NCBI GenBank assembly: GCA_947489445.1
Contig: CANLDN010000003.1
Span: 62,001-126,000, forward strand
Direction: 5' to 3'
From: an uncultured Paracoccaceae bacterium
Lineage (GTDB): Bacteria > Pseudomonadota > Alphaproteobacteria > Rhodobacterales > Rhodobacteraceae
DNA length: 64,000 bases
How positions within the stretch are numbered: the stretch's first letter is position 1; each line of letters begins with the position of its first letter. Under the pieces are notes generated by a model. That model saw nothing but the letters and a program-made list of their open reading frames with translations, was not told where the DNA came from and searched no databases. Made by a program: the position numbers and the translations under genes. Positions 61,517 through 64,000 of this stretch are shown here, piece after piece.

Positions 61517-61578
61517 GTCCCGGGTTAAGCCCGGGACGGGTTCTTTCTGTTGCACGCGCCCCGGACGTGATCCGGGGC
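61517..61578. repeat. Two palindromes: GTCCCGGG-ttaag-CCCGGGAC and GCCCCGGA-cgtga-TCCGGGGC
   Basis: Perfect 8-bp stems read directly in sucD/DUF805 spacer. Confidence 0.85.
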
Positions 61579-61590
61579 CTCGCCTTTTGA

Positions 61591-62472
61591 TCAGCCAATC
61601 GCTTTCAGCACGGCCTCGCCCAGTGTCGCGGGGCTGTCGGCTACGATGATCCCAGCGGATTTCATCGCTTCAATCTTGCTTTCCGCGTCGCCTTTGCCAC
61701 CTGCCACAATCGCACCGGCGTGGCCCATGCGGCGGCCCGGAGGTGCTGTGCGTCCGGCGATGAAACCGGCGGTTGGCTTCCAACGTCCCTTTTTCTTTTG
61801 GGCGGTTAGGAATTCGGCGGCTTCTTCTTCCGCAGATCCACCGATTTCGCCGATCATGATCATCGAATGCGTCTCATCATCGTCGAGGAACATGTCGAGC
61901 ACGTCGATATGTTCGGTCCCCTTGATCGGGTCACCGCCGATGCCGACGGCTGTGGATTGGCCGAGGCCGCTGTCGGATGTCTGCTTGACCGCCTCATAGG
62001 TCAGCGTGCCGGACCGGGAGACGACGCCGACCGATCCGCGCTTGTGGATATGGCCGGGCATGATGCCGATCTTGCAGGCGTCGGGCGTGATGACGCCGGG
62101 GCAGTTGGGGCCAATCAGGCGGGAGGCGGAGCCTTCGAGCGCACGCTTGACCCGCATCATATCGAGGACGGGGATGCCTTCGGTGATGCAGATGATCAGT
62201 TCCATTTCGGCATCGATAGCCTCGAGGATGGAGTCTGCCGCGAAGGGTGGGGGGACGTAGATGACGGATGCGTTGGCTTCGGTCTTCGCCTTCGCCTCAT
62301 GCACCGAGTTGAAGATCGGCAGGTCCAGATGCGTCTGGCCGCCTTTGCCGGGGGTGACACCGCCGACCATCTTGGTGCCGTAGGCGATGGCCTGTTCAGA
62401 GTGGAACGTGCCTTGCGAGCCGGTGAGGCCCTGGCAGATGACTTTGGTGTTTTCGTTTACGAGAATGGCCAT
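61591..62472 (-). CDS. sucD: Succinate-CoA ligase subunit alpha
   Basis: [45 protein letters not shown]. Confidence 0.97.
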   Translation of the reverse strand: MAILVNENTKVICQGLTGSQGTFHSEQAIAYGTKMVGGVTPGKGGQTHLDLPIFNSVHEAKAKTEANASVIYVPPPFAADSILEAIDAEMELIICITEGIPVLDMMRVKRALEGSASRLIGPNCPGVITPDACKIGIMPGHIHKRGSVGVVSRSGTLTYEAVKQTSDSGLGQSTAVGIGGDPIKGTEHIDVLDMFLDDDETHSMIMIGEIGGSAEEEAAEFLTAQKKKGRWKPTAGFIAGRTAPPGRRMGHAGAIVAGGKGDAESKIEAMKSAGIIVADSPATLGEAVLKAIG

Positions 62473-62546
62473 GTTTGGTCCTAGCTTTTCGTGTTTTGTC
62501 TTTTGTTAAACTCTGTGAGTTATCGAAGGCGGACGATTACTTCTGT

Positions 62547-63125
62547 CTATCCTCCACGGCGAGCTCCCTCGGGAATTACGACCGGTGCTTGAATGGCCAT
62601 TCGATAATAGCGCCCATCCCCACTTGGCGCTGCACGAGACGTCACGCTGATATTACGCGGAACCGGTGCGATTATAGAAAGTGTGCCATCGGCTAACTGA
62701 CTTACAACATTGTCAGTTGATGCGTCACTGAAGAAAACAAGTGAGCATTGACCGTCTGCGACCCGGACTGACAGATTGGCAGTGTTGTGGTAAAACGTGC
62801 CCGTCACTTCGTTGCGCGTTACGTCGTGGACACGAAGCCCATAGGCATAATTGTCGAAATTTGGACCGCGTACGAGGCATGTATTGGCGAAGATGACGCC
62901 TGCATCATAGCCGCTCATCACACTCTGACCGGGCCCAGCACTTCGTGACACTGGGATCTTTGCGAGACTCTCCTCTTGTGTCAGGATTTGGCCAGTAGAT
63001 CCGCAAGCCGCAGTTCCCAACGCCAATGCCAGATATAACGCCGCTTTAGTGGCGCGACCTGTCCGGGGCTCCGCCCGTGATTGGGCGAAAAGGTCCCCCG
63101 GACCTTTTCCAAGAAGCCCAATCAC
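62547..63125 (-). CDS. Predicted lipoprotein/secreted hypothetical between sucD and sucC
   Basis: [17 protein letters not shown] lipobox-like; start uncertain because the track ORF extends into the palindromic spacer. Confidence 0.55.
   Translation of the reverse strand: MIGLLGKGPGDLFAQSRAEPRTGRATKAALYLALALGTAACGSTGQILTQEESLAKIPVSRSAGPGQSVMSGYDAGVIFANTCLVRGPNFDNYAYGLRVHDVTRNEVTGTFYHNTANLSVRVADGQCSLVFFSDASTDNVVSQLADGTLSIIAPVPRNISVTSRAAPSGDGRYYRMAIQAPVVIPEGARRGG
63088..63108. repeat. Hairpin AAAAGGTCC-ccc-GGACCTTTT
   Basis: Perfect 9-bp stem, 3-nt loop, immediately downstream of sucC. Confidence 0.8.
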
Positions 63126-64000
63126 CCCTTCACCGCCTTCACGATCTTCTGCGCGCCGTCTTTCAGATCGTCGGCTGCGATCACGTCGAGGCCGGAGTTG
63201 TTGATGATCTCTTTACCCTTCTCCACGTTTGTGCCTTCCAGACGCACGACCAGCGGGACCTTCAAGCCGACCTCTTTGACCGCAGAGACCACGCCTTCGG
63301 CGATGACGTCGCAGCGCATGATGCCGCCGAAGATGTTGACCAGGATGCCTTTGACGTTGGGGTCGGAAGTGATGATCTTGAACGCCTCGGTCACCTTCTC
63401 CTTGGTGGCCCCGCCGCCCACGTCGAGGAAGTTGGCAGGTTCGGCGCCATAGAGCTTAATGATGTCCATCGTCGCCATGGCAAGGCCCGCGCCGTTGACC
63501 ATGCAGCCGATTTCACCGTCAAGCGCGATGTAGTTCAGGTCGAATTTCGACGCGGCGAGTTCCTTGGGATCTTCCTCTGTCTCATCCCGCAGCGCGGCCA
63601 CATCGGCGTGGCGGTAGACGGCGTTGCCATCGAAGGCGACCTTGGCGTCGAGCACTTTCAGGTCGCCCTTGTCGGTGACGATCAGCGGGTTGATCTCCAG
63701 CATCTCCATGTCTTTTTCGACGAAGGCCTGGTAAAGCTGGCCCATCAGTTTCACGCATTGCTTGACCTGGTTGCCAGTCAGGCCGAGGGCAAATGCGACG
63801 CGGCGACCATGGAACGGCTGGTAGCCAGTCGCCGGGTCGACGGTGAAGTTCAGGATTTTTTCAGGCGTGCTGGCTGCGACTTCTTCGATGTCCATGCCGC
63901 CTTCGGTCGAACAGACAAAGCCGATCCGGCTGGTCTGGCGGTCAACGAGCAATGCAAGATACATCTCGGTTTCGATGCCGGAGCCGTCTTCGATATAGAT
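63122..64000 (-). CDS. sucC: Succinate-CoA ligase subunit beta, N-terminus outside window
   Basis: Frame stays open to window end ([24 protein letters not shown]); [34 protein letters not shown]. Confidence 0.97.
   Translation of the reverse strand: MYIEDGSGIETEMYLALLVDRQTSRIGFVCSTEGGMDIEEVAASTPEKILNFTVDPATGYQPFHGRRVAFALGLTGNQVKQCVKLMGQLYQAFVEKDMEMLEINPLIVTDKGDLKVLDAKVAFDGNAVYRHADVAALRDETEEDPKELAASKFDLNYIALDGEIGCMVNGAGLAMATMDIIKLYGAEPANFLDVGGGATKEKVTEAFKIITSDPNVKGILVNIFGGIMRCDVIAEGVVSAVKEVGLKVPLVVRLEGTNVEKGKEIINNSGLDVIAADDLKDGAQKIVKAVKG

Overview
This 64 kb window looks like an alphaproteobacterial chromosome of Rhodobacterales type, densely packed and mostly housekeeping. The core genes I recognise include argH, lysA, ftsE/ftsX, accA, mcl1, smpB, dapA, mnmD, lpd, sucB/sucA/sucD/sucC and a tRNA-Ala(GGC). 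An accessory stretch at about 36.3-49.6 kb holds an AraC regulator, a LysM/solute-binding fusion, a repeat-only secreted protein, a complete TRAP transporter, pobA and pca genes (fused pcaDC, pcaH, pcaG, pcaB) and a decayed IS1182-like transposase next to the tRNA. The strongest oddities are: (1) a 98-aa ORF between pcaG and pcaB that reads as an in-frame internal deletion of a DUF849/BKACE gene; (2) a secreted protein made of two ~54-aa Asp/Cys-rich tandem repeats; (3) a three-repeat beta-rich protein that stops before a possible fourth-repeat remnant; (4) a near-identical N-terminal leader on Mcl1 and the neighbouring chorismate mutase; (5) a suc operon interrupted by small genes and palindromic repeat clusters. 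No CRISPR array, prophage or recognisable defence system was seen. All calls come from reading the sequence and the supplied ORF translations; no database search was possible.
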